Below the pieces are notes generated by a model. It was not told the DNA's origin. It worked only from the letters and a program-made list of their open reading frames with translations, and searched no databases. This document shows, one piece after another, positions 42,966 to 50,855 of a stretch of 64,000 bases of DNA; position 1 is the first letter of the stretch, and the number at the start of each line of letters is the position of its first letter. Origin of the DNA: Hymenobacter rubidus. Lineage in GTDB: Bacteria > Bacteroidota > Bacteroidia > Cytophagales > Hymenobacteraceae. The position numbers and the translations under genes were made by a program. The stretch covers positions 90,063 through 154,062 of the forward strand of contig NZ_JAERQF010000010.1 of NCBI RefSeq assembly GCF_016734815.1. The letters run 5' to 3'.

Positions 42966-44153
42966 ATGCCTGATACCGCCTTCCATCCCACTCGCCCGAT
43001 TCCGTACGGCCGCCAGCACATTACCGAGGCCGATGTAGCGGCCGTCACGGCCGCGTTGCAAGCCGATTTTCTCACCCAAGGGCCCACGGTAGCCGAATTT
43101 GAAAAGCAGTTTGCCCAATACATCGGGGCCAAATATGCCGTGGCCGTGAGCAACGGCACGGCCGCCCTGCACCTCTGCGCCCTGGCCCTGAACGTGCAGC
43201 CCGGCCAGCGCGTCATTACCACGCCCCTTACCTTCTCGGCCTCGGCCAACTGCGTGCGCTACTGCGGCGGCGAAGTCCATTTTGCGGATATCGACCCCGC
43301 CACGGGTTTGATTGATTTGGCCAAGGTGCGGGCCTTGCTGGAAGCGCATCCCAAAGATTATTTCACCGGCCTGATTCCCGTCGATTTTGCCGGCCTGGCC
43401 GTGAATATGGAAGCGGCCCGCCAACTGGCCGACGCCTTTGGCCTCTGGATAATTGAGGATGCCTGCCACGCACCGGGCGGTTTTTTCCTTGATTCGCAGG
43501 GCCAGGAGCAGCGCTGCGGCAACGGCCGGTTTGCCGACCTCGCCATCTTCAGCTTCCACCCCGTGAAGCACATTGCCACCGGCGAGGGCGGCATGATTAC
43601 CACCAACTCCGAGGCGCTGTTTCATCACCTGCTGCGGCTGCGCACCCACGGCATCACCCGCGACCCGGCCGACCTGCAGCGTGAGCCCGACGGCGGCTGG
43701 TATATGGAAATGCAGGAACTCGGCTACAACTACCGCCTGCCCGATTTCAACTGTGCCCTTGGCCTCAGCCAGCTCGCCCGCGCCGATGAAGGCCTGGCCC
43801 GTCGCCGCCAGCTGGCCGCGCAATACGATACGGCCTTCGCCCAGGTACCCGGCCTCACGGTGCTGGCGCCCAGCGCCCCCGGCCATGCCTACCACCTGTA
43901 TGTGATTCAAGTAGAAAATCGGCGCGAGCTGTACGACTACCTGAAGACCAAACAGATATTTGCGCAGGTACACTATATTCCGGTGCACCGTATGCCCTAC
44001 TACGAAAGCCTGGGCTGGCGCGAAGGTGACTTTCCGCTAGCCGAAAATTATTACGCGCAGTGCCTCAGCATTCCCATGTTCCCGGCCTTGACCGACGAGG
44101 AGCAGGACTACGTGGTGGCGTGCATCACCGAATTTTTATCCCGAAATGGGTGA
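42966..44153 (+). CDS. pseC: PLP-dependent UDP-4-keto-sugar aminotransferase
   Basis: A 395-residue DegT/DnrJ/EryC1-family enzyme that aminates the PseB product at C4. The PLP-binding Lys201 is in FSFHPVKHIATGEGG. Other marks are PIPYGRQHITEADVAAV at the start, AVSNGTAALHLCALAL and NYRLPDFNCALGLSQL. The repeat-flanked stop ends the tightly packed first pair of the cluster. Size and sequence fit PseC well. Confidence 0.95.
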   Translation: MPDTAFHPTRPIPYGRQHITEADVAAVTAALQADFLTQGPTVAEFEKQFAQYIGAKYAVAVSNGTAALHLCALALNVQPGQRVITTPLTFSASANCVRYCGGEVHFADIDPATGLIDLAKVRALLEAHPKDYFTGLIPVDFAGLAVNMEAARQLADAFGLWIIEDACHAPGGFFLDSQGQEQRCGNGRFADLAIFSFHPVKHIATGEGGMITTNSEALFHHLLRLRTHGITRDPADLQREPDGGWYMEMQELGYNYRLPDFNCALGLSQLARADEGLARRRQLAAQYDTAFAQVPGLTVLAPSAPGHAYHLYVIQVENRRELYDYLKTKQIFAQVHYIPVHRMPYYESLGWREGDFPLAENYYAQCLSIPMFPALTDEEQDYVVACITEFLSRNG

Positions 44154-44158
44154 TAATT

Positions 44159-44264
44159 GAACGTCATGCTGAGCGCAGCCGAAGCATCTCTCCCGAAGAA
44201 GTAATCCAATCGTTAGCATTAGTTGCGCGGGAGAGATGCTTCGGCTGCGCTCAGCATGACGTTC
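44159..44264. repeat. Palindromic repeat family A, full copy 8 (type copy)
   Basis: Arms 44159-44195 and 44228-44264 are perfect 37-bp complements. They begin GAACGTCATGCTGAGCGCAG and continue CCGAAGCATCTCTCCCG. The loop is 32 nt and contains AAGTAATCCAATCG. It starts 5 nt after the pseC stop and would form a strong hairpin inside the cluster transcript. Confidence 0.93.
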
Positions 44265-44291
44265 TACTGATTAATCCAACCAACCACTCCC

Positions 44292-44945
44292 TTGCAGCAC
44301 ACCCAACAAGAAGACTTCTGGGCCGGCGATTTCGGCCGCGAATACACCGACCGCAACTCCCGCCCACTCGACGAGTGGAATGCCTTTTACCGCGAACTGT
44401 TTGGCCACACCAAGCTGGAAATGAATGCCGAATTCCTCGGCCATCTCCCGCACGAAGCACGCATTTTGGAGGTGGGCTGCAATACGGGCATGCAACTGGT
44501 GGGTTTGCAAGCCGCTGGCTTTACCAATCTGTATGGCATTGAATTGCAACAGTATGCGGTAGAAAAGGCACGCGATTTCGTGCGCGGCGTGAACATCCTG
44601 CAAGGCAGCGGCTTCGACCTGCCCTTCAAAGACAATTACTTCGACGTGACCTGCACCAACGGCGTGCTCATTCACATTGCGCCGGAGGACTTGCCGCGCA
44701 TCATGGGCGAGATGGTGCGCACCTCACGGCGCTACATCATGGGCTTCGAGTATTACGCCCCCGAGACGACGCCCATCAGGTACCGGGGCAACGAGGGTTT
44801 CCTCTGGAAAACCGATTTTGCCCAAGTATTTCTCCACCATTTCCCAAACCTCCGCTTGGTCAAGCAGAAGCTCTACCCCTACCTTACCGACACGGAGCGC
44901 GGCAATGAGGACGTGATTTACCTACTCGAAAAAGTAGCTGCATAA
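44292..44945 (+). CDS. Pseudaminic-acid-associated methylase
   Basis: A 217-residue class I methyltransferase that matches the pseudaminic acid biosynthesis-associated methylase family in size and layout. Motif I is ARILEVGCNTGMQLVGLQ, the acidic residue of motif II is in LYGIELQQYAV, and motif IV is FDVTCTNGVLIHIAPEDL. The N-terminal QEDFWAGDFGREYTDRN is typical for the family. The start is a TTG at 44292; no ATG lies close upstream. Probably methylates a hydroxyl or amine of the nonulosonate or its precursor. Its stop overlaps the next start (TAATG). Confidence 0.85.
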   Translation: MQHTQQEDFWAGDFGREYTDRNSRPLDEWNAFYRELFGHTKLEMNAEFLGHLPHEARILEVGCNTGMQLVGLQAAGFTNLYGIELQQYAVEKARDFVRGVNILQGSGFDLPFKDNYFDVTCTNGVLIHIAPEDLPRIMGEMVRTSRRYIMGFEYYAPETTPIRYRGNEGFLWKTDFAQVFLHHFPNLRLVKQKLYPYLTDTERGNEDVIYLLEKVAA

Positions 44946-45679
44946 TGCAACGCGCTGGCATCATTTCGCAGGTGCGGATGGGCAGCACGCGGCTGCCAAG
45001 CAAAGTGCTGCTGCCCGCCGCCGGCCGCCCCCTGCTGGACTACCATGTGGCCCGGGCGCAGCAAAGCGGCTTGCCCATCTACCTGGCTACCACCACCGAG
45101 CCGGCCGATGACATGCTGGCCGCCTATGCGGAGACCAACGGTTTGCCTTACCATCGCGGCAGCGAGGCCGATGTGCTGGCCCGTTACTACGAAACCGCGC
45201 AGAAGTTCGACCTCGACGTGATAGTGCGCGTCACTTCCGACTGCCCGCTGGTGGATGGCCCACTCATTGGCGCGGCCGTGGCGCGGTATCTGGAAGAGGG
45301 CAACCCGATGGTGTACCGCTCCAATTCCATTGTGCGCACCTTTCCGCGGGGTCTTGATTTCGAGATTTTCTCCATGAAAATGCTGGCCGAAGCTTACGCC
45401 AACGCCACCCTGCCCTACGAACGGGAACACGTCACGCCGTACATCAAAACCAATCTGCCCGCGGCCGGGCGCGTTATTTACCGCGACGAGGTGTGGCCCG
45501 GAGGCGACTTCAGCCGCTTCCGCATCACTTTGGATACAGCCGAAGATTACGAAGTGCTGCGCCGCCTCATTGAGGAGCACCACGCCCAGGAGTTGCACGT
45601 GGCCGACCTGCTGGCCCTGCTCGAAGCCCATCCCGAAATCATGGCTCTGAACGCACACATCGAGCAAAAGACCACCTGA
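44945..45679 (+). CDS. SpsF/PseF-like cytidylyltransferase
   Basis: A 244-residue nucleotidyltransferase of the CMP-sugar synthetase/SpsF kind. The nucleotide-binding start is AGIISQVRMGSTRLPSKVL; then VRVTSDCPLVDG with the metal-binding Asp, and YEREHVTPYIKTN. In pseudaminic acid clusters this type is called PseF and activates the sugar to CMP-Pse. The sequence is closer to SpsF than to E. coli-type NeuA, so the assignment relies on context. It overlaps the methylase by one base. Confidence 0.85.
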   Translation: MQRAGIISQVRMGSTRLPSKVLLPAAGRPLLDYHVARAQQSGLPIYLATTTEPADDMLAAYAETNGLPYHRGSEADVLARYYETAQKFDLDVIVRVTSDCPLVDGPLIGAAVARYLEEGNPMVYRSNSIVRTFPRGLDFEIFSMKMLAEAYANATLPYEREHVTPYIKTNLPAAGRVIYRDEVWPGGDFSRFRITLDTAEDYEVLRRLIEEHHAQELHVADLLALLEAHPEIMALNAHIEQKTT

Positions 45680-45681
45680 AC

Positions 45682-46489
45682 TTGCCCGATTCCCTGCGTA
45701 GGAACGAGTTCGGCCTCTGTGAAACCAAAGTTAAACCGACCCCGGCCGAGCTGCGCAATTATTACGCCCAACGCTATTACCAGGAAAACCTGACCACCTA
45801 CCAGCCCAAATATCCGACCGAGGAGTTGGAGCACATCAAGGGCAAGCTGCGGCTGCGCCCCTAGGTGCTGGACTGTTTTCAGCGGCAGGGCGGAGGCTTG
45901 ATTTCAGCAGCTTTAGCTTGGCGCGGTTTCATCTGGCATTGCGGGGGCGGCTGCGCACCGGCGACCAGTATGCGGAGGTGCAAAAACTTGTGGCCGGCGG
46001 CCAGCAATTCGATGTGCTGTGGCCAGACAAGGTGCTCGAACACGTCCTCGGACCGGCCGGGCTGCTGCGCCTTTGCCGGTCGCTAATCCTACCCTATGGA
46101 TGCCGACGGTAGACGTGCCCAACGATTTTTCGACCCTGCAAGAGCACCTCTTCAACACCGTCCAAATTGACCGGCCCTTCTGGGTGGTGCTATCCGAACA
46201 TCTCTCCTGTTTCACCCAGTCCGACCTGCGAAACCTGACCGAAGCTACCGGCTGGGCAAATGCAAAAGTTATTGCTGTTCAAATTACTGGCCCCAACCTG
46301 CTAAACCCGGCCACCAACTACGTGATGGACCGCACCGCTGGCAAAGGTGCTCACCAAACCCGGGTGGCGCAGGACAATTTTCTGCTGCGCACGGCCCCAC
46401 TGCCCGCCATAGCCGCCTACTACGAAGCCCCGGCCAGCGTTGGGCGGGGCCGCAGTATTGTTGCATTTTTGCAGCCGGCAAAGAAATAA
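45682..46489 (+). pseudogene. Decayed class I methyltransferase
   Basis: A single protein can be followed through three frames. Frame 1, 45682-45864, gives NEFGLCETKVKPTPAELRNY and AQRYYQENLTTYQ, ending at a TAG. Frame 3, about 45905-46085, gives RTGDQYAEVQKLVAGGQQFD and VLWPDKVLEHVLGPAGLL, typical of a methyltransferase middle part. Frame 2, about 46110-46489, gives LSEHLSCFTQSDLRNLTEA and NYVMDRTAGKGAHQTRVAQD to the stop. So there is at least one in-frame stop and two frameshifts, and the glycine-rich SAM motif I is not readable. No working enzyme is expected. Assembly error is a possible alternative. Confidence 0.8.
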
Positions 46490-46504
46490 TTACTGCTGCA
46501 CGCG

Positions 46505-46536
46505 AGCTGCTTCGACTCCGCTCAGCAGGACGTTTA
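46505..46536. repeat. Palindromic repeat family A, half copy 9
   Basis: AGCTGCTTCGACTCCGCTCA followed by GCAGGACGTTTA, 16 nt after the end of the pseudogene. Confidence 0.7.
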
Positions 46537-46569
46537 GAAAAATCTGGCCGACCACCGACAACTAACCTC

Positions 46570-47316
46570 ATGTCCTCCCCTATTTCCGTGCTCAGTGGGG
46601 CTTCCGCGCCCGAGCAGTTGCGCCGCGAAGGCTTCGCCCAAACCCTACGTGAGTCGCCGATTCCGAACACCGAACTGCTCAACAACCTGGGCCTGTACCT
46701 GAACCGGCAGACATTTTCGCGCTTGCTGTTCTTCACCGAACTCTACCAGCAAATCATTCCGGTGCACGGCGTGGCCATGGAATTCGGCGTGCGTTGGGGC
46801 CAGAACCTGGCGCTGATGCACGCGTTGCGCGGCATTTACGAGCCGTTCAATTACAACCGCAAAATCATTGGCTTTGACACCTTCGGCGGATTTCCATCCG
46901 TGGATGCCAAAGACGGCCAATTGGTGAAGGAAGGCGACTACGGCGTGACCGAGAATTACCAGGAATACCTCACCCAAATCCTGGCCCTGCACGAGGCCGA
47001 CAGCCCCATTCCGCACAAGCGCAAGTTCGAGCTGGTGGCCGGCGACGCTTCCGAAACCGTGCCCCGCTACCTGCGCGACCACCCCGAAACCGTCATCGCC
47101 TTCGCCTACTTCGACTTCGACATCTACGCGCCCACCAAGGCTTGCCTCGAAGCCATCCGGCCGCGCCTCACGAAGGGCGCCGTCGTTGCGTTTGATGAGT
47201 TGAATTGCCCCGAATTTCCAGGCGAGACGCTGGCATTTGACGAGGTATTTGGCGTGGCCAACTACGCCTTGCGCCGCAGCCCACTCAATCCGCTGATTTC
47301 GTATTTGGTGGTGTAA
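46570..47316 (+). CDS. TylF/MycF-like methyltransferase of the glycan cluster
   Basis: A 248-residue protein. VAMEFGVRWGQNLALMHAL is a class I SAM-binding motif, and IGFDTFGGFP, VIAFAYFDFDIYAPTKACLE and GAVVAFDELNCPEFPGET fit the macrocin-O-methyltransferase (TylF) group with its metal-binding Asp residues. Relatives in nonulosonate clusters are often named crotonobetainyl-CoA:carnitine CoA-transferase in databases, but no CoA-transferase feature is visible. It probably O-methylates a sugar of the surface glycan. Its stop directly abuts repeat A10. Confidence 0.78.
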   Translation: MSSPISVLSGASAPEQLRREGFAQTLRESPIPNTELLNNLGLYLNRQTFSRLLFFTELYQQIIPVHGVAMEFGVRWGQNLALMHALRGIYEPFNYNRKIIGFDTFGGFPSVDAKDGQLVKEGDYGVTENYQEYLTQILALHEADSPIPHKRKFELVAGDASETVPRYLRDHPETVIAFAYFDFDIYAPTKACLEAIRPRLTKGAVVAFDELNCPEFPGETLAFDEVFGVANYALRRSPLNPLISYLVV

Positions 47317-47418
47317 ACCGTCCTGCTGAGCGCAGCGAAGCATCTCGCTTGCATAGGTAATCCCAATAGTTGCTTTCGTGTAAGCGAGCGAGATGCTTCG
47401 CGACGCTCTGCATGATGT
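47317..47418. repeat. Palindromic repeat family A, full copy 10
   Basis: Left arm ACCGTCCTGCTGAGCGCAGC then GAAGCATCTCGCTTGC; right arm GCGAGCGAGATGCTTCGC to GCATGATG. The loop holds GGTAATCCCAATAGTTG. It begins at the base after the preceding stop and ends 17 nt before the GNAT start. Confidence 0.9.
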
Positions 47419-47434
47419 GCTTTCCGCCTGTAAC

Positions 47435-48028
47435 GTGACCACCTACCGTCCCCTTTCCCAAGCCGAATACCGTTGGAATAACTACCAGCTCATCCCCATC
47501 CGCTACGAGGACCGGGAGCCGATTCGGGCCTGGCGCAACGCGCAATTGCAGGTACTGCGCCAGGCCGAACCACTCACCGCCGAGCAGCAAGATGCTTATT
47601 TTCAGCGCGTCGTGCTGCCGCTGTTTGAACAGGAGAAGCCCGGCCAATTGCTGTTTTCGCTGCTGCACAACGGCGAGTTGATTGCCTACGGCGGCCTCGT
47701 GCACCTTTCGTGGCCCGATTTGCGGGCCGAGGTTTCTTTTCTGGTCGACCCGGCGCGGGCGGCCGATGCGGCTACCTACCGCCAGGATTTTAGGGCGTAC
47801 CTGCGGCTGCTGGGGCAAGTGGCGTTTGAAGGGCTGAAATTCAACCGCTTGTTCACCGAAACCTATGACATTCGTCCGGCGCACGTCGCCATTCTGGAAG
47901 CAGCGGGCTTTCGACTAGAAGGCCGTTTGCGCCAGCACATCCAGCTTGCACCCGGTACTTTTGCCGACTCACTGATGCACGGCCAACTGGCCGCCGACTA
48001 TGCCACAGCCTTTGGAATTGCCCTTTAA
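47435..48028 (+). CDS. GNAT N-acetyltransferase (PseH-like)
   Basis: About 197 residues of the RimJ/RimL GNAT fold: LIPIRYEDREPIRAWRNAQ, YGGLVHLSWPDLRAEVSFLV, the acetyl-CoA helix region around LGQVAFEGLKFNRLFTETYD and AILEAAGFRLEGRL. In pseudaminic acid synthesis PseH acetylates the C4 amine made by PseC, and this is the only acetyltransferase of the cluster. The frame is open from an ATG at 47393, but those residues come from repeat A10, so the GTG at 47435 is the likelier start. It overlaps the next gene by 29 nt. Confidence 0.82.
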   Translation: MTTYRPLSQAEYRWNNYQLIPIRYEDREPIRAWRNAQLQVLRQAEPLTAEQQDAYFQRVVLPLFEQEKPGQLLFSLLHNGELIAYGGLVHLSWPDLRAEVSFLVDPARAADAATYRQDFRAYLRLLGQVAFEGLKFNRLFTETYDIRPAHVAILEAAGFRLEGRLRQHIQLAPGTFADSLMHGQLAADYATAFGIAL

Positions 48029-49973
48029 ACGAATTTTCATCAGCGGCGGGGCCGGCGTGATTGGCCAGGAAATGGTGCGCCGGCTGGCCATGCTCAACAC
48101 CGGAATTGAGGTGCTGGTGGGCGACCTTAAGCCGCCGCCTGCCGATTTCCCAGCACAATTCCAATACCGCCAGGGCGACCTCAACCGGCTCACCGAGCAG
48201 GAAATCAGCGCTTTCGCGCCCGATTTGTTCATTCACCTTGCGGCCACCTTCGAGCGCTCCACCGAAACCTACGGCTTCTGGGAGGAGAATTTCCGGCACA
48301 ACGTGCAGCTCAGCCACCACCTCATGACCGTGCAGAAGGACTTGCCTTCGCTGCGCCGCGTGGTGTTCGCTTCCAGCTACCTGATTTACGACCCGGCGCT
48401 CTACACCTTCGCCGAAGCACCCCACCAGGCCCGGAGCCTGCGCGAAACCGACCCCATCCTGCCCCGCAACCTCACGGGCATGGCCAAGCTGGCCCATGAG
48501 ATTGAGCTGCGCTTTCTGCAAACCTTTCGGGCCGAGCAGTTTAGCACAGCCATTCCGCGCATCTACCGCGGCTACGGACGCAACGGGCGCGACATCACCT
48601 CGCGCTGGGTGCGGATGCTGCTGGCCGGCGAGAAAATCACGGTGTATGGGGCCGAGTCGTTTTTCGACTACCTCTACGCCGCCGACACGGCCGAGGGCCT
48701 GCTCCGATTAGCAGCGGCCGAAACCGTCACGGGCATCATCAACCTGGGCACCGGCCGCGCCCGGCGCGTGGCCGATGTGGTGGGGGTGCTCGAGCAGAAT
48801 TTCCCGGAAATGCGGGCCGACTACGTGGCTTCGGATATCCCGTTTGAGGCTTCGCAGGCCGATATGAGCCTGTGGAGCAGCCAGATAAACTGGCTACCGA
48901 CGACGACGCTGGAAGTTGCAATTCCCGAAATTATTGCCTTCGAACGCGCGCGTCAGTCCACCATTGCCCCGGCCGCAGCGGCTCCGGTTACGGGCGTCGG
49001 CCATGTGCTCATCAGCAGCATTTCGGCCAAAGTGCCATTGACCCAAGCCGTCAAGGATGCGGCTAGGCGCTTCAATCCCGGCATGAAAGTGGTGGGCGGC
49101 GACCTCAACCCGCAGGCGCTGGCCTTTCATTACGCCGACGCGCAGTGGGTGATGCCGCTGACCATTGACGACAACCTGCCCGAGATTATTAGCTATTGCC
49201 AGGAGCAGTCCATCACGCACATCATCCCGACCCGCGACGGTGAACTGGCTTTTTGGGCCCGGCACCGCGCCGGGTTGGCCGCCGCTGGCATTGCCGTGCT
49301 GGTGAGCGAGCCCGCCGCCGTGCAGCGCTGCCTCGATAAGGTGGAATTTGCCACGTTCGGCCGGCTGACGGGCCTGCCGGTCATCCCCACCAGCTTGCGT
49401 CTCGATGCCTTGGCCACCGACCGCGAGCCCCTGCCGCCCAACGCCGCGTTTGTGGTGAAGGAACGCTACGGCGCCGGCTCGCTTAGCCTGGGGCTCAACC
49501 TACCCGAAGCCGCCGCCCTCACGCACTCCTACGAATTGCAGGAACCTGTTTTCCAGCCGTTTATTCAAGGCCAGGAAATCAGCGTGGATGGCTACGTGGA
49601 CCGGGCCGGCCGCGTGCATGGCTTGATAGCCCGCACCCGCGATTTGGTGGTGCGCGGCGAATCGCAGGTAACCACCACCATTCAAGTGCCCGATGCGCTG
49701 GCGCGCCTCACCCCGGCCATCGAAAAGCTGGGGCTGTACGGTCCTTTTGTGCTGCAAGCGCTGCTCACGCCCGCTGGCGGCCTGCACATCATCGAGTGCA
49801 ATTGCCGGTTCGGGGGGGCATCTACACTGGGCATCGCGGCGGGCGTCGATTCGTTTTTCTGGTTTTTGCAGGAATCGGCGGGCGTTGACTTGCGCCAGTT
49901 TCCGTTTCAGCCGGTGGCGGGGCAGTTGCGGCAAGTGCGCGCGGCGGCAGATGTGGTTACGGCTATGCTGTAG
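48000..49973 (+). CDS. NAD-dependent epimerase / ATP-grasp fusion
   Basis: A 657-residue two-domain protein. Residues about 10-310 are an SDR epimerase/dehydratase: RIFISGGAGVIGQEMVRR, HLAATFERSTETYGFWEEN, FASSYLIYDPA and RIYRGYGRNGRDI (the usual Tyr-x3-Lys is replaced here by Y-x..., so activity needs care). Residues about 325-657 are an ATP-grasp ligase of the carbamoyl-phosphate-synthase-like kind: VLISSISAKVPLTQAVKDAA, HIIPTRDGELAFWARHR, NAAFVVKERYGAGSLSLG, FIQGQEISVDGYVD and the metal-binding HIIECNCRFGGAS. A fusion could form an epimerised sugar and then join an acyl or amino-acyl group to it. The exact reaction is unknown. Confidence 0.82.
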   Translation: MPQPLELPFKRIFISGGAGVIGQEMVRRLAMLNTGIEVLVGDLKPPPADFPAQFQYRQGDLNRLTEQEISAFAPDLFIHLAATFERSTETYGFWEENFRHNVQLSHHLMTVQKDLPSLRRVVFASSYLIYDPALYTFAEAPHQARSLRETDPILPRNLTGMAKLAHEIELRFLQTFRAEQFSTAIPRIYRGYGRNGRDITSRWVRMLLAGEKITVYGAESFFDYLYAADTAEGLLRLAAAETVTGIINLGTGRARRVADVVGVLEQNFPEMRADYVASDIPFEASQADMSLWSSQINWLPTTTLEVAIPEIIAFERARQSTIAPAAAAPVTGVGHVLISSISAKVPLTQAVKDAARRFNPGMKVVGGDLNPQALAFHYADAQWVMPLTIDDNLPEIISYCQEQSITHIIPTRDGELAFWARHRAGLAAAGIAVLVSEPAAVQRCLDKVEFATFGRLTGLPVIPTSLRLDALATDREPLPPNAAFVVKERYGAGSLSLGLNLPEAAALTHSYELQEPVFQPFIQGQEISVDGYVDRAGRVHGLIARTRDLVVRGESQVTTTIQVPDALARLTPAIEKLGLYGPFVLQALLTPAGGLHIIECNCRFGGASTLGIAAGVDSFFWFLQESAGVDLRQFPFQPVAGQLRQVRAAADVVTAML

Positions 49974-50076
49974 AGACGCAATATTTTGCGTCTCGTTGTT
50001 GAACGACCGGGGCCACACATAACCGCGCAGTAATAACAACATCAGCAACGACGCGACGCAAAATATTGCGTCTCTA
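49971..50076. repeat. Inverted repeat (F) with GACGCAAAATATTGCGTC arms
   Basis: TAGAGACGCAATATTTTGCG with TCTCGTTG at 49971-49998 pairs with CAACG...CGACGCAAAATATTGCGTCTCTA ending at 50076. Each arm is palindromic in itself. The left end contains the TAG stop codon of the fusion gene. Confidence 0.88.
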
Positions 50077-50086
50077 TACCATTCCT

Positions 50087-50731
50087 ATGCCCGTTCTCGT
50101 TTTCGACCTTGACGACACGCTCTACCCTGAACTGAGCTACGTGCACAGCGGCTTTCGAGCCGTGGCCGCGTTGCTAAGTCCGCTACTAAGTGTGCCGGAT
50201 GAAGCATTGGCAATGAGCATGATTGCCGAAGAAGCCGTACAGGGCCGGGGCCAAGTGTTTGATAACGTGCTCCGTCAGCACGGTCGTTGGAGTAAGGCAC
50301 TGGTAGCCGCCTGCCTGCGTACCTACCGGCAGCACAACCCCGAGCTGCGCCTATACCCCGATGCCGAGCGCTGCCTCACGCGCTTTGCCGACTGGCCGCT
50401 CTACATCGTAACCGACGGCCACAAGGAGGTGCAGGCCCGCAAAGTGGCCGCCCTAAATCTTGCCAGCCGGGTACGCCACGCCTACCTCACCAACCGCTAC
50501 GGCCGCCACCGCGCCAAGCCCGACCCGCACGTTTTCCAGCTGATTTGCCGGCGTGAGGGCGTGGCGCCGGAGGAGGTGACTTATGTAGGCGATAACGTGC
50601 GCAAGGATTTTGTGGGCATCAAACCGCTGGGGTTCAAAACCGTGCGGATTCTGCGGGGCAACTACGCGCATTACGAAGCTGATGCGGCGCACGAAGCGGA
50701 CAGGAGCATTCATTCACTGGATGAGTTGTAG
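50087..50731 (+). CDS. HAD-family phosphatase
   Basis: A 214-residue haloacid-dehalogenase hydrolase. Motif I is VFDLDDTLYPE (nucleophile Asp and general acid Asp), motif II LYIVTDGHKEVQ, motif III AKPDPHVF and motif IV VGDNVRKDFVG, so all catalytic parts are present. The start is the ATG at 50087. In the cluster it could remove a phosphate from a sugar intermediate or split a nucleotide sugar; it lies directly before pseI. The stop codon is inside repeat H. Confidence 0.85.
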   Translation: MPVLVFDLDDTLYPELSYVHSGFRAVAALLSPLLSVPDEALAMSMIAEEAVQGRGQVFDNVLRQHGRWSKALVAACLRTYRQHNPELRLYPDAERCLTRFADWPLYIVTDGHKEVQARKVAALNLASRVRHAYLTNRYGRHRAKPDPHVFQLICRREGVAPEEVTYVGDNVRKDFVGIKPLGFKTVRILRGNYAHYEADAAHEADRSIHSLDEL

Positions 50732-50806
50732 CGCGGACGTTGCTGCCGGTGGGGCCGCACCGTTGAAATACACTTGGGACGCGGGCTACAAAGCCCGCGC
50801 TACAAC
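50725..50806. repeat. Decayed inverted repeat (H)
   Basis: GTTGTAGCGCGGAC at the left pairs with GCCCGCGCTACAAC at the right. A small palindrome GCGGGCT-ACAA-AGCCCGC lies at 50781-50798. The TAG of the HAD gene (50729-50731) is part of the left arm. Confidence 0.7.
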
Positions 50807-50821
50807 GCGCGACGGCCCGCG

Positions 50822-50829
50822 TACCTTTG
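50822..50829 (+). promoter_or_regulatory. Putative internal promoter before pseI
   Basis: TACCTTTG, 27 nt before the pseI ATG. It may allow pseI and the following genes to be transcribed apart from the rest. Confidence 0.4.
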
Positions 50830-50855
50830 CGCTTCCGATTCGCCTCCCCAAAATC

